Assembly: GCF_002813635.1 (NCBI RefSeq)
Contig: NZ_CP016382.1
Location: forward strand, 1,116,001-1,180,000
Reading direction: 5' to 3'
From: Spiribacter roseus
Lineage (GTDB): Bacteria; Pseudomonadota; Gammaproteobacteria; Nitrococcales; Nitrococcaceae
DNA length: 64,000 nucleotides
A program made the position numbers and the translations under genes. Shown here one piece after another: positions 29,103 to 38,368 of this stretch. The notes below the pieces were generated by a model. The model had not been told where the DNA came from. It searched no databases and saw only the letters and a list, made by a program, of their open reading frames with translations. Positions within the stretch are counted from its first letter, which is position 1; every line of letters begins with the position of its first letter.

Positions 29103-29383
29103 ACGGCGATGTACGAGTCCGGCTGAGTGCCGGCATGCGTCTTCAATGGGAAACCGCCCAATCGGCTTACGTCATGCTCTACCCAGAGGGAATGATCAAA
29201 CTCAACGAGCCGGCCGGCGAGATCCTGTCTCGATGCGACGGCCGGACTGTGGACGCGTTGATCGGCGATTTACAGCAGGCGTTCCCACGCGCCGATTTGA
29301 CAGCGGATGTCATCACTTTTCTGGAAGAGGCCGACTCCAAGGGCTGGCTGAGAACAACGAAAGGGGAAGACGATGGCTATTGA
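29099..29383 (+). CDS. pqqD: PqqA-binding chaperone PqqD
   Basis: A 94-aa winged-helix RiPP-recognition protein ([18 protein letters not shown] is the family signature). PqqD binds the PqqA peptide and presents it to PqqE. It overlaps pqqC by 4 bases and pqqE by 11 bases, so the three are co-translated. Confidence 0.93.
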   Translation: MNGDVRVRLSAGMRLQWETAQSAYVMLYPEGMIKLNEPAGEILSRCDGRTVDALIGDLQQAFPRADLTADVITFLEEADSKGWLRTTKGEDDGY

Positions 29384-30506
29384 GGAGAGCGAAGTGCGGG
29401 CCGTTGCCAATGCGACGCCCATCCCACTGTGGTTGTTGGCTGAGGTAACTTATCGCTGTCCGCTACAGTGTGCCTACTGCTCGAATCCAATTGCGTTTGC
29501 ACGATATCGCGACGAGCTTGAGACCGAGGAGTGGTTGTCGGTACTGGATCAGGCGCGAGCAATGGGCGCTCTTCAACTTGGCATTTCTGGGGGTGAGCCG
29601 CTGCTGCGTAAAGACCTTGAGACGATCGTTGGACACGCTCGACAGCTTGGCTTCTATACCAATCTGCTTACATCAGGAGTGGGGTTAAATGAGGCACGTC
29701 TTGGCGAATTAAAACGCGCAGGGCTTGACCACATTCAGATTAGCTTCCAAGCCGATAGCGGTGGCCCCTCGGACGAGATCGCGGGTGGCCACCATTTCTC
29801 GACGAAGGAGCGGATGGCTCAGGCAATCAAGGCACATGAATACCCGATGGTGTTCAACGTCGTTATGCACCGCCACAACCTCGATCGTGTTGACAGCATT
29901 CTGCAGCTGGCCTGGGATCTTGGTGCCGATTATGTTGAGCTTGCAAATACGCAGTATCACGGCTGGGCTTATCACAACCGTGCAGCACTGATGCCTACAC
30001 GCGAGCAGATCCAGCGCGCCGAAGCGGTGACGCAGCATTGGCGTGAGAAAGCCGGCAACCGCATGCAGATCTACTTCGTCGGTTCCGATTACTACGACGA
30101 AACCGCTAAACCGTGTATGAACGGCTGGGGCACAACGTTTCTCGGCGTCGCTCCGGATGGTCGGGCCATGCCATGCCATGGAGCAGCAGAGCTACCGATC
30201 GAACTCCCATCTGTCCGCGACGAGCGCTTACAGGCAATCTGGGAGGACTCGCATGCGTTCAATGTCTTCCGCGGTCACGACTGGCAACCAGAGCCGTGCA
30301 GTAGTTGCGAATTACTGCATAGCTGCCACGGAGGGTGCCGCTGCCAGGCCTTACTGCTCGCCGGTGACGCGTGGGCGACCGACCCGGTCTGTCCGAAGTC
30401 GCCACTCCATGAGCGGGTCGTCCGTGAAGTCGAAGCAGCCGACAAGAGGAAGAACGAGTTCCCGTTGGTGATGCGCAATGTCAAAAACAGCCGCTCACTA
30501 TCGTGA
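29373..30506 (+). CDS. pqqE: PqqA peptide cyclase PqqE (radical SAM)
   Basis: A 377-aa radical SAM enzyme that forms the Glu-Tyr carbon-carbon bond in PqqA. The radical SAM cluster motif CPLQCAYC is at residues 29-36, and a C-terminal SPASM domain carries further cysteines (CMNGWG, MPCHGA, CSSCELLHSCHGGCRC). It is the last gene of the operon and ends 8 bases before the convergent S9 peptidase gene. Confidence 0.95.
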   Translation: MAIEESEVRAVANATPIPLWLLAEVTYRCPLQCAYCSNPIAFARYRDELETEEWLSVLDQARAMGALQLGISGGEPLLRKDLETIVGHARQLGFYTNLLTSGVGLNEARLGELKRAGLDHIQISFQADSGGPSDEIAGGHHFSTKERMAQAIKAHEYPMVFNVVMHRHNLDRVDSILQLAWDLGADYVELANTQYHGWAYHNRAALMPTREQIQRAEAVTQHWREKAGNRMQIYFVGSDYYDETAKPCMNGWGTTFLGVAPDGRAMPCHGAAELPIELPSVRDERLQAIWEDSHAFNVFRGHDWQPEPCSSCELLHSCHGGCRCQALLLAGDAWATDPVCPKSPLHERVVREVEAADKRKNEFPLVMRNVKNSRSLS

Positions 30507-30514
30507 TGGAATGC

Positions 30515-32368
30515 TCAATGTCCGAGCATTCCCCGGACGAACGCCAACTCGCTACTCGCCGCGGACCGGATATTTGCTGCGTTGCGCAGACCGTGCCCCT
30601 CGGCCGGATAGACGTGAAGCTCTGCGCTGCCACCATTGGCGATCATCGCATCGGCCATCGCAGTTGCCTGACTGAGGGGCACGATCCGGTCAACGTCGCC
30701 CTGGATCAGCAGGACCGGCGTTGTGATCTCATGGGCATTCAGCGCCGGCGAGCGACGGGCATACCGAGCCGAATCGCGCACTGGGTCGCCGACCAGAAAG
30801 TCAAGGTAACCCCGTTCAAAGCGGTGGGTGAGGGTAGACAACCGAGCCAGATCAGTCACGGCCCACCGACACAACCCCCCTCGGAAACGCCCGGTCTGAC
30901 GCAATGCATTCAACACGGTTAGCCCACCCGCGCTATTCCCGGCGATAAACATCTGCCCGGGATCGCACAACCCCCTGGCCGCAACCGCATCTGCCATACA
31001 GATACAATCATCACGGTCGGTAATGCCCCAGTTGCCGCGCAGACGTTCCCGGTAGTGACGACCATGCCCGCTGCTGCCGCCATAATTGACCTCCAGCACC
31101 GCAACACCGTGCCCGGTCCAGAACTGGACCTCTGGATTCCACGCCGGACTGCGCATGGCTGTTGGCCCGCCATGTGCCCGTAGCAAAAGCGGCGGCCGTC
31201 CAGCCTCTGGGCCGCTAACATCCGGACAGTGGGGGCGGTAAAGATAGCCATGAACCTCGCCCTGCATGCCTTGTGCAACCATCTTCTCCGGCCGCGATAC
31301 ACTATCCGAATCCGGGCGGGCTTCCAGGCAGACCACTCTTTCGACCTTGCCCGACGCCATATCCAGTCGACATACTGCAGCCGGTGCGTCTTCTCGGCTG
31401 CCGAGATACCAGACATCGTCGCCGCCAGACTGAAGCTGCGTGATATCCACCTCGGCAACGCCAAAGTCCCGAACAACGCCAGTTTGCTGAATACTTACAA
31501 CAGCGCAACGGGCCGAGTTCACCTGTACAGCAATCGTAACGTCATCCGCGATGCCAACGTGATGCCCGTGGGCCAGCTGCCATGGCGGCCGGCCGATATC
31601 GGCAGCAAGTTCAACCAATCGTCTGCGTGACTGACCGGCCAGGCGATAAAGTTGCCACCAGCCCGCCCGATCATCGAGGTAGTACAGCGATCCATCAGCG
31701 CCCCACCGTGGCTCGATTACCGAAGACTGACCGTCGGTCAATGCCTCGTAGGTGCCGCTTTCAATGTCCAGGCGCCACAGACGCGAGCGGGTCCAGGGCA
31801 TCTCATTCTCGGCCCACGAAATCCAGGCGACCCAACGACCATCCGGGCTGAGACGAGGACTGGCACAAAAGGGCTCGGCCTCAGCAACCGGGTGAACAGC
31901 GTCACCAGATTGGAGATCCAGCAAGACAAGCCGCGTCAGATCCTCACCCGGGGCCTCCTGCAAAAACACCAAGCGGCTGGTCGGTGGGTGGACATCGCAA
32001 TCTGCGTGGCGGCAGCCAGACACCGTGTGTAACGGTACCGACTTACCCTGAGATGTCAGGGCCCACACGCCCTGGTCCTCATCCTGTATGAAAATCCAGG
32101 GGTAGGCCCGGGTGCCGGACCAAATCGCTCGCCCACCGTATCCGTGCACCCGGCATCTCGGCGCGACGCCGTCGGGCGACCACACGGTGGTCACGTCACG
32201 ATCAGCGACACGCAGACGAGTCGAACCGTCAGCGGGGTCATGCTCTGACCAAGCGAGTGATGAACCGTCTGGCGTGACAGCAAAGCCAGTCACCCGCTTT
32301 TGACCGGCAAGCGCCTCCACCCCTACGGTGCCAGGCCAGTCTCTCCAAGGAAGGACGGTATGGTTCAC
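30515..32368 (-). CDS. S9-family prolyl-oligopeptidase-like serine peptidase (PqqH-like)
   Basis: About 617 aa: a beta-propeller-like N-terminal half, then an alpha/beta-hydrolase domain with nucleophile Ser in GNSAGG, Asp in QGDVDRIVP and His in EGHG. No signal peptide. Prolyl oligopeptidases of this type accompany pqq clusters in Pseudomonas (called PqqH), where a role in peptide clearance or PqqA degradation is assumed. The start is uncertain: a GTG at 32368 lies 17 bases after the OsmC stop, and a TTG at 32434 would overlap OsmC; neither has a clear Shine-Dalgarno. Confidence 0.8.
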   Translation of the reverse strand: MNHTVLPWRDWPGTVGVEALAGQKRVTGFAVTPDGSSLAWSEHDPADGSTRLRVADRDVTTVWSPDGVAPRCRVHGYGGRAIWSGTRAYPWIFIQDEDQGVWALTSQGKSVPLHTVSGCRHADCDVHPPTSRLVFLQEAPGEDLTRLVLLDLQSGDAVHPVAEAEPFCASPRLSPDGRWVAWISWAENEMPWTRSRLWRLDIESGTYEALTDGQSSVIEPRWGADGSLYYLDDRAGWWQLYRLAGQSRRRLVELAADIGRPPWQLAHGHHVGIADDVTIAVQVNSARCAVVSIQQTGVVRDFGVAEVDITQLQSGGDDVWYLGSREDAPAAVCRLDMASGKVERVVCLEARPDSDSVSRPEKMVAQGMQGEVHGYLYRPHCPDVSGPEAGRPPLLLRAHGGPTAMRSPAWNPEVQFWTGHGVAVLEVNYGGSSGHGRHYRERLRGNWGITDRDDCICMADAVAARGLCDPGQMFIAGNSAGGLTVLNALRQTGRFRGGLCRWAVTDLARLSTLTHRFERGYLDFLVGDPVRDSARYARRSPALNAHEITTPVLLIQGDVDRIVPLSQATAMADAMIANGGSAELHVYPAEGHGLRNAANIRSAASSELAFVRGMLGH

Positions 32369-32384
32369 AAGAGCATTTGGCGCA

Positions 32385-32900
32385 TCAGGTGTCGGAACGG
32401 ACGAACCGAGCCGATTGATGTGGCGGTGAAGCAAGTGTTTGGTAGATCACACAATAACGCTCGGTTAACTCAATCAGTTTACCGAGCTTTGCATCATCCG
32501 CGTCACTCTCAAGTTCGAAGCGCAAATGGACGTCGCGCAACCCCACCGGCACTTCCGGGTCCAGCGCCAGCGTGCCGCGTGCATCCCAATGGCCCTCAGC
32601 GATCACTCGACTCTCCCTCAGCTCGATGCCCATCGCCGTTGCAACACTCTTGAGCGTCACCCCGGCGCAAGCGGCGAGCGCCTGGAGGAGCATATCGGCG
32701 GAGCATGCCCGTGAACCATCTCCTCCTGCCGCGGCGTGAAGACCAGCAACCACTTCACCTGACCAAGTCTGAAGCTTGCACGCGATGTCCTCATTGGCCA
32801 ACTGCGCCTCGACACTAACGGGGACTCGCGCCGATTCGGGCTCGTCCTTATAGTGCTCTTTGAGCGGCTGTTGGTATGCACGCAGTTCTTGTGCGTCCAT
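32385..32900 (-). CDS. OsmC-family protein
   Basis: A 171-aa OsmC/Ohr-fold protein with the two expected cysteines in family context (ACAGVTLKSVA near residue 78 and ERYCVIYQTL near 148). OsmC/Ohr proteins reduce organic peroxides. AAGGA precedes the ATG. It sits 31 bases after the sigma-54 activator gene and just before the S9 peptidase, in the same direction, so it may protect against oxidants formed during aldehyde or alcohol oxidation. That role is inference. Confidence 0.83.
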   Translation of the reverse strand: MDAQELRAYQQPLKEHYKDEPESARVPVSVEAQLANEDIACKLQTWSGEVVAGLHAAAGGDGSRACSADMLLQALAACAGVTLKSVATAMGIELRESRVIAEGHWDARGTLALDPEVPVGLRDVHLRFELESDADDAKLGKLIELTERYCVIYQTLASPPHQSARFVRSDT

Positions 32901-32931
32901 GAATCTGTGTCCTTTCAGGTTTTAAACGAGT

Positions 32932-34950
32932 TCAGCTCTCGGTATCTATGCGGTATTTCTTGAGCTTTCGGTACAGCGTGTTGCGACTGATGTTTAGTTT
33001 ATCCGCGGTTTTTGTGATGTTCCAGCGATGCCTTCTGAGCTCCCTGAGCAGAGTGTCCCGCTCAGCGTCCTCCAAAGGACTGTTAATCTGCCCATAAGCA
33101 TCTTCAACCGTTTCGAGCGAGTCCCGACCGGATACGCCGCCTGACACAGCGGGAGAAATAAAATCTTCCTCCCCAACGATTACCCTAGGCAGGTCTCTAA
33201 CTCGAATGATGCCGTCATCACAGAGTGCAAGAGCCGTTCTCAGACAATGCCGGAGTTGCCTGATATTACCAGGCCACCGGTAGTCTAGGAGTCGCTGATA
33301 CGCGGCCTCATCGATCGAGACGTCCTGATCACCCCCGCTTTCAGCAGTGAGCGCAGCGGTGATGACCCTGTCTTTGTCGCTCCGCTCCCGCAACGCCGGA
33401 AGCTCGAGTGCAATGGAGTTGAGGCGGTAGTAAAGATCTTCGCGAAACAGCCCGTCCTCGACCAACTGCTGTAGGTTTCTGTGAGTGGCGCTGATGACAT
33501 TCAGCTCAACCGGCACCACTTCCTCGCTACCAAGTGGCGTGATCTGTTTCTGCTCGAGCACCCGCAGGAACCGCGTCTGTAGTTCCGACGGCATATCGCC
33601 GATCTCATCGAGAAACAACGTGCCTCCGCTAGATTCGAGCACTTTCCCCCGCATACCCTCTCGCTTCGCGCCAGTGAAAGCCCCATGGCGATAGCCGAAG
33701 AGCTCGCTTTCAATCAGCGACTCCGGGATAGCGGCGCAATTCATGGCGACAAAAGGGCGCTTGTGACGTGTACTGGCGTTGTGAATCGCCCTAGCGAGAA
33801 CCTCTTTCCCGGTACCGGTTTCCCCGCACAAGACGATGGGGACATCCCGGTCTAGCACGCGACGTGCACAGCGGACGATCCGCCTGACCTGCTCGTCGGC
33901 ATTGTGGGCCATCGCATCGAGTGAGAGTTCCCCAGCCTCGCCACATTCTCCACCAGCTGGGTCGTCACCAACTCTCTTAGACCTTACGTTCGGAGACGCT
34001 TTTATCGAAGGGCCCCGCAATGTGCCGATGAGCTCCATGCCGGAGCGAATATCGCGCAGGCGCATCGGGGTATCGCCCTGGACCAACGCGGTCTTGTGCA
34101 GCGAATTGGCTGTTATTCCAAACCGCTCCTCGACGGACTCATTCACTACCGAGTCGGCGCTCCGTATTGCGCATAGATCACGCGCTCTTTTGTTGAATGC
34201 GAGTGTTCGACCATCTCGATCGACCGCCACCATTCCTGCACTAGGAGAATCGATCGAAGATGCCGTTTCGTTAAATCGAAGTACAATCTCGTTGCGGTAA
34301 TAATTGAGGAAAAAAAGATTTTCGATGATCCGCGCCGACGTCCGCACGAGAGCGATTGTGTGAATTGGAACCTCACGGTCGCAGCTCGCTTGAGCCGAGG
34401 AAACATCGAGAACCGCGACCATGCGGCCATGCGGATCACAAATCGGCGCCGCCGTGCACGACAGCTCCATATTACGGCAAAGAAAATGCTCGTTCCGATG
34501 GATTGTCACCGAGCGTTTTTCGGCAATGCAGGTACCGATCCCATTCGTGCCGACCGTCGACTCGCTCCAGTCGGCTCCAGGCAGTAGCCCAACTCGCTCA
34601 AACTGCTTAGTAAGCCCGGGATCACCCAGCCGATCCAGAACATATCCATCTGCATCAGTCAGCAGGACGGAGTGCCCCGATTGAGCGATCTGCCGATAGA
34701 GGTCTCTCATCTCGGCCCTAGCAATGGAATATAATTCCCCCAGCTGATCGCGCCGGCGCCGAAGGTGAGGCTCTTCGAGGACGGCCTCAATCCCAGGCAG
34801 TCCGGGGTCTAGAGAGTGCTCGACGAGGGAACGCTTCCAAGATAAGGCGACCCGAACTTCCTCCGGTCGGATCATCCGGCTCGGCGTATGCGCGCTCACC
34901 CGTCGAACAGACTCCTCCACCTGCTTAGAGTGGTTGTAATCAAACCCCAT
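32932..34950 (-). CDS. AcoR-like sigma-54-dependent transcriptional activator
   Basis: A 672-aa enhancer-binding protein. In order: a GAF-like sensor region (about 70-230) with the ESTVGTNGIGTC signature of AcoR relatives, a PAS-like region (about 235-320), an AAA+ domain with Walker A GETGTGKE near 379, the sigma-54 contact loop GAFTGA near 425 and Walker B LFLDEIGDM, and a C-terminal Fis-type helix-turn-helix (WNITKTADKLNISRNTLYRKLKK). The start at 34950 follows GGAGGAG. Three sigma-54 promoters in the same island are its obvious targets. Its signal is unknown; AcoR relatives respond to small alcohols, ketones or aldehydes. Confidence 0.9.
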   Translation of the reverse strand: MGFDYNHSKQVEESVRRVSAHTPSRMIRPEEVRVALSWKRSLVEHSLDPGLPGIEAVLEEPHLRRRRDQLGELYSIARAEMRDLYRQIAQSGHSVLLTDADGYVLDRLGDPGLTKQFERVGLLPGADWSESTVGTNGIGTCIAEKRSVTIHRNEHFLCRNMELSCTAAPICDPHGRMVAVLDVSSAQASCDREVPIHTIALVRTSARIIENLFFLNYYRNEIVLRFNETASSIDSPSAGMVAVDRDGRTLAFNKRARDLCAIRSADSVVNESVEERFGITANSLHKTALVQGDTPMRLRDIRSGMELIGTLRGPSIKASPNVRSKRVGDDPAGGECGEAGELSLDAMAHNADEQVRRIVRCARRVLDRDVPIVLCGETGTGKEVLARAIHNASTRHKRPFVAMNCAAIPESLIESELFGYRHGAFTGAKREGMRGKVLESSGGTLFLDEIGDMPSELQTRFLRVLEQKQITPLGSEEVVPVELNVISATHRNLQQLVEDGLFREDLYYRLNSIALELPALRERSDKDRVITAALTAESGGDQDVSIDEAAYQRLLDYRWPGNIRQLRHCLRTALALCDDGIIRVRDLPRVIVGEEDFISPAVSGGVSGRDSLETVEDAYGQINSPLEDAERDTLLRELRRHRWNITKTADKLNISRNTLYRKLKKYRIDTES

Positions 34951-35047
34951 TGTGCTCTCCTCCAGCAACAATCTACAGAGTCCGCCTGTGACTATCGCTC
35001 ATATTATGTTCTGACGGTGAATGCTCTTGTGGTGGGTGTCAAGACGC

Positions 35048-35101
35048 TGAGTCGGCTGCTCTATTCCATGACATTGAGTCGGCTGCTCTATTCCATGACA
35101 T
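35048..35101. repeat. Two tandem 27-base direct repeats
   Basis: TGAGTCGGCTGCTCTATTCC plus ATGACAT, repeated exactly twice with no spacer (35048-35074 and 35075-35101). It lies between the divergent activator gene and the lone permease, 38 bases upstream of the permease's sigma-54 promoter. An upstream activator array is the likeliest role. Confidence 0.75.
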
Positions 35102-35138
35102 AGTGTGCCAATCCTTAACAGAAATCGACTCCAAATGC

Positions 35139-35154
35139 GGGCACGGCTTTTGCA
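35139..35154 (+). promoter_or_regulatory. Sigma-54 promoter of the lone permease gene
   Basis: GGGCACG, four bases, TTGCA: the -24 GG and -12 GC elements have exact spacing and only the first base of the consensus differs. It reads toward the permease gene at 35199. Confidence 0.65.
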
Positions 35155-35198
35155 TTGTGTTGATTTGGTTATGGAAAAGACGAATTTGGACGGACCAA

Positions 35199-35879
35199 AT
35201 GACGCACCCTCGGTCAATGGCAAGCCGCCTCTGGTATACGACAGTGTCAGTCGCCGTTGTGCTCTGCATCGGGGGGTGGCTGGCTATCGAAACATTGGCG
35301 GGAGGCTCCGAGATCGCGTGGGTTCTCGTCGAATGGAACGGCGCCATGCGTCACCTTTCCATCAGCCTCGGCAGACTTGTGGAGGCGTTACTCATCGCCC
35401 TCGTCTTCGGCATACCGCTGTCAGTTGCCTCTCGGCGACTGCCGGGTTTAGAGGCCACCATCACGCCGATTTTACTAACCCTTCTGGCTGTGCCGTGGGT
35501 CCTTCTGGCGGCTGCCGTCAATATGATGATTCACCTTCGGCTGGAAAGCGAACAAATGGTAGTAATGGCTGCAGTGGGTGGCGGCGCCTGGCTAACCGGC
35601 TCACTCGCTCCCCGTCAGCTGAGTCACTTGGAGCGGCTAGAACGGGCGAGGTATGCACTTCGCACTGTTATTTTAATGTTAATAGTTGCCGAAATGATTT
35701 CTCTCACTCAGGGTCTTGGCAGCCAACTTCGGTTCTACACGCTGTACTGGAGCCCAGTACTTTTACTGCTATACGGCGGGCTTGCCGCCGTGCTTCTGGG
35801 ATGCACCATCGCGATCGGGAGATTGGGCAGCCCAGGTATCATCAAGGGGACGGAGCGACTCGCCGGACCTCACGGTTAA
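35199..35879 (+). CDS. ABC-type permease-like membrane protein (SsuC/TauC-like)
   Basis: About 226 aa with five or six membrane segments, resembling binding-protein-dependent permeases of the nitrate/sulfonate class (HLSISLGRLVEALLIALVFGIPL). The EAA loop that contacts the ATPase is poorly conserved. No ATPase gene follows it; its 3' end overlaps the convergent solute-binding gene by 38 bases. The ATG at 35199 is preferred since hydrophobic sequence begins soon after; upstream in-frame starts fall in or near the promoter. It could serve with the nearby ATPase or be a degenerate relic. Confidence 0.55.
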   Translation: MTHPRSMASRLWYTTVSVAVVLCIGGWLAIETLAGGSEIAWVLVEWNGAMRHLSISLGRLVEALLIALVFGIPLSVASRRLPGLEATITPILLTLLAVPWVLLAAAVNMMIHLRLESEQMVVMAAVGGGAWLTGSLAPRQLSHLERLERARYALRTVILMLIVAEMISLTQGLGSQLRFYTLYWSPVLLLLYGGLAAVLLGCTIAIGRLGSPGIIKGTERLAGPHG

Positions 35880-36585
35880 TCGTTGTCCGTCCCTTCCATG
35901 TGGCGAGTGCTAGCGTCTCAACAGGTAACCCCGTCACTGTCCTAACCTGTCGGTCGCCCGCAAGCCATCGTGCCACCGGCCGGAGCGAAACAATCGCCCC
36001 CACGTCACCGCGCTGCAGAGCATCCCGCGCCTCTCTAGCGTCAAACAAAAAAAGCTGCTCGTAGCCCTGATCGCGGATCCATCGTGCCGCCTGCCCGCGG
36101 TCAATCCCCCAAAAAGGAACGTAAAGCCCCGTCGGCCCTGCGCCCGGGTCACCAACAATGGACCATTCGGCCGTACGATAGGGCACGAGCTCCATAAGTG
36201 CCCGCGTCTCCTCCGAGCCAACAATGCCGCCCACGACTAGCTGGCAAGCCGACGGACGCATGCCCCAATCGCTCGGATCGATGGTGTCGCCCCAGCCCGG
36301 CTGAGGATTCCACTGAACCGACACGTCAATATCCGCAGCAATCAACCGAACGAGTTCAGCCTCGCTCCCTTGGTACTGGTTAACCCCGGAATCGGGCGTC
36401 AAAAGGGGCGGGAGCGACGGTGGAACACAAACAGTCAAAGCACCGCCCTCGCGCACCTGCGCCAGAGAAGATTCGGGTGGCAGTTCGCGGACCACGAGCA
36501 GCATGATGACCCCGGCAATGATGAGCAGGCCGGACCGACCGATGCGGCGCAATATCCAGTGAACGCGTTTAGCGGCGAAGCGCAT
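35842..36585 (-). CDS. Membrane-anchored periplasmic solute-binding protein (SBP family 3-like)
   Basis: About 247 aa. One N-terminal membrane segment (SGLLIIAGVIMLLVV, about residues 17-35) acts as an uncleaved anchor or signal, followed by a family 3-like binding fold starting GGALTVCVPPSLPPLL. The last gene of the operon that runs through the XoxJ-like protein, ATPase and ABC-2 permease; it overlaps the permease gene by 17 bases. In quinoprotein loci such proteins are thought to help maturation or sense product rather than feed an importer. Ligand unknown. Confidence 0.65.
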   Translation of the reverse strand: MRFAAKRVHWILRRIGRSGLLIIAGVIMLLVVRELPPESSLAQVREGGALTVCVPPSLPPLLTPDSGVNQYQGSEAELVRLIAADIDVSVQWNPQPGWGDTIDPSDWGMRPSACQLVVGGIVGSEETRALMELVPYRTAEWSIVGDPGAGPTGLYVPFWGIDRGQAARWIRDQGYEQLFLFDAREARDALQRGDVGAIVSLRPVARWLAGDRQVRTVTGLPVETLALATWKGRTTINREVRRVAPSP

Positions 36586-37396
36586 GGTATGCCAAGGCAA
36601 TCGGGATGAGAACAAAAGCCGACAGCACCACTCGGGCCGTGACTGGATCAAACTGGCGATAACTCAGCATTGCCCAACGGAGCTCATCAATGGCGTAGGT
36701 AACCGGGTTGGCATGTACCAGGAACACCAACCAGGCCGGAAAGCTCTGTAGCGCTTGCTCCATCGACAAGGATGGATCCAGCGGAAAAATTGAACTCCCT
36801 AGGAAAAAAGCGGGCAAGATAAGTGTGTTGGCGAACACTCCAAAACCTTGAAAACTACTCATCCGTGATGCAAGCAATAGACCAATGGCAGTAAACGCCA
36901 ACGCAACCGCCACCATGGGAAGTAGCGCCGCAAACAAACTTGTATAAGAAACCGGCACATTCGCGGCCGGGAGCAGGATCATCACCAAAAGCCCCTGAGC
37001 CATGGCAATCGTAGCACCGCCGACAAGCTTGCCAAAAAAGATCGCACCCCGTGGCGTGGGCGAAGCAAACACCTCGCGCGAAAACCCGAATTCACGATCC
37101 CATATGAGCGACACCGCCGATTGGATGGCGGGGTACATCAGATTGAGCACAACAACCGCCGGCAGGATGAACTGAATGTAAGTGAAAGGCACCATGAAAG
37201 TGGTTTCACGCAAACCAGTCCGGAAGTACGGCGTCAAACCGATGCCGAAAATCATCACCCACAGAACAGGCCGGCTGAAGGCACCAACGATCTGCCCACT
37301 GTCGCGAAGCATGCGCAGGACTTCCCGCAGCCATACTGCGTGTGTCGTAGCCACGAAATCATGTGTGTATTGCAGAAGGGGTTTCAGTACTGTCAT
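36569..37396 (-). CDS. ABC-2 type permease of the quinoprotein-associated ABC system
   Basis: About 275 aa with six membrane segments in ABC-2 arrangement, including the characteristic MYPAIQSAVSLIWDREFGFSR-type region and FLGSSIFPLD near the end. It follows the ATPase gene by 13 bases. ABC-2 exporters linked to PQQ alcohol dehydrogenases (PedC-like) are known in Pseudomonas and methylotrophs; the transported compound is not established. The ATG at 37396 is chosen; an alternative at 37438 would overlap the ATPase gene. Confidence 0.82.
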   Translation of the reverse strand: MTVLKPLLQYTHDFVATTHAVWLREVLRMLRDSGQIVGAFSRPVLWVMIFGIGLTPYFRTGLRETTFMVPFTYIQFILPAVVVLNLMYPAIQSAVSLIWDREFGFSREVFASPTPRGAIFFGKLVGGATIAMAQGLLVMILLPAANVPVSYTSLFAALLPMVAVALAFTAIGLLLASRMSSFQGFGVFANTLILPAFFLGSSIFPLDPSLSMEQALQSFPAWLVFLVHANPVTYAIDELRWAMLSYRQFDPVTARVVLSAFVLIPIALAYHALRR

Positions 37397-37409
37397 CTGA
37401 GAAACCCCT

Positions 37410-38360
37410 TCAGATCCCCATGTCAGTCGTGCGATCACGCAGCCCGCGACCAGTCAGATCGATAAAAACATCCTCGAGGCTTGGATCGACAACCTCGAGA
37501 CTATCAACCATGCCCCACTGGTGTTCGTCTGCGACGAGCTCCTGAAGCAGCGCCTCCGGGTCTTCCGACTCAACCTGTATCACCGAGTCCCGTTGCTTGC
37601 ATTTCCCCGGAAAGCGGTCGAGCACAGCCTGTCGGGAGGACTCATCGCCTATCCACAAATTAATCAGCTTACCCCCGATACTCTGGCGGAGCTTAGAGGG
37701 ATGGTCTAAGGCCTGAAGCGCACCGCGATCGATTATAGCGACCCAGTCAGCTCCTTCTGCTTCGCCGATCTGGTGCGTGGTGAGTAACAGCGTTACCCCA
37801 TGCTCTTTTTGCAGGCGCTCGAGATATTCCCAAATACGCCGGCGGCTCTGGACATCCAGGCCGGTAGTCGGCTCATCCAATACGACCACCGTCGGTTCAT
37901 GGAGCATGGCGCGGCCAATTTCCAGACGGCGTTTCATGCCGCGCGAAAGATTGCTAACCGGAGCGTTTGCCCACTGCTCCAGTTCAACAAGTTCCAAGAC
38001 TCCCCAAGCACGCCGACGCCGCTCCCGGCGCGGTACCTGGTAAATCCTGGCGTGAAAGATCAAGTTCTCGAATACGGTCAGCCGATCATCAAGGCTGGCC
38101 TCTTGAAAGACCAGGCCGAGAGATCGGCGCACCGCGCGAGGAGCACGCCGCACATCGAGCCCCGCCACCGAGACACTGCCCCCGCTTGGCCGCAGCAGTG
38201 TACACAACGCATGCACTAGCGTTGTCTTACCAGCGCCGTTTGGCCCGAGCAACGCGAAGAAACTTCCCTTTGGAACCGAGAAACTCACCCCGCGCAATGC
38301 CTCAACGCTGCTGTAACTGTGACGCAGATCCGAGACCTCGATGACGGCGGCACTATCCAT
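37410..38360 (-). CDS. ABC transporter ATP-binding protein
   Basis: A 316-aa exporter-type ATPase. Walker A GPNGAGKTT is at residues 39-47, signature LSRGMKRRLEIGRA near 138 and Walker B VVVLDEPTTGLD near 160. The roughly 100-residue C-terminal extension resembles drug-exporter (DrrA/CcmA-like) ATPases. It pairs with the ABC-2 permease directly downstream and lies 8 bases after the XoxJ-like gene. Confidence 0.9.
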   Translation of the reverse strand: MDSAAVIEVSDLRHSYSSVEALRGVSFSVPKGSFFALLGPNGAGKTTLVHALCTLLRPSGGSVSVAGLDVRRAPRAVRRSLGLVFQEASLDDRLTVFENLIFHARIYQVPRRERRRRAWGVLELVELEQWANAPVSNLSRGMKRRLEIGRAMLHEPTVVVLDEPTTGLDVQSRRRIWEYLERLQKEHGVTLLLTTHQIGEAEGADWVAIIDRGALQALDHPSKLRQSIGGKLINLWIGDESSRQAVLDRFPGKCKQRDSVIQVESEDPEALLQELVADEHQWGMVDSLEVVDPSLEDVFIDLTGRGLRDRTTDMGI

Positions 38361-38368
38361 GGGATTTT

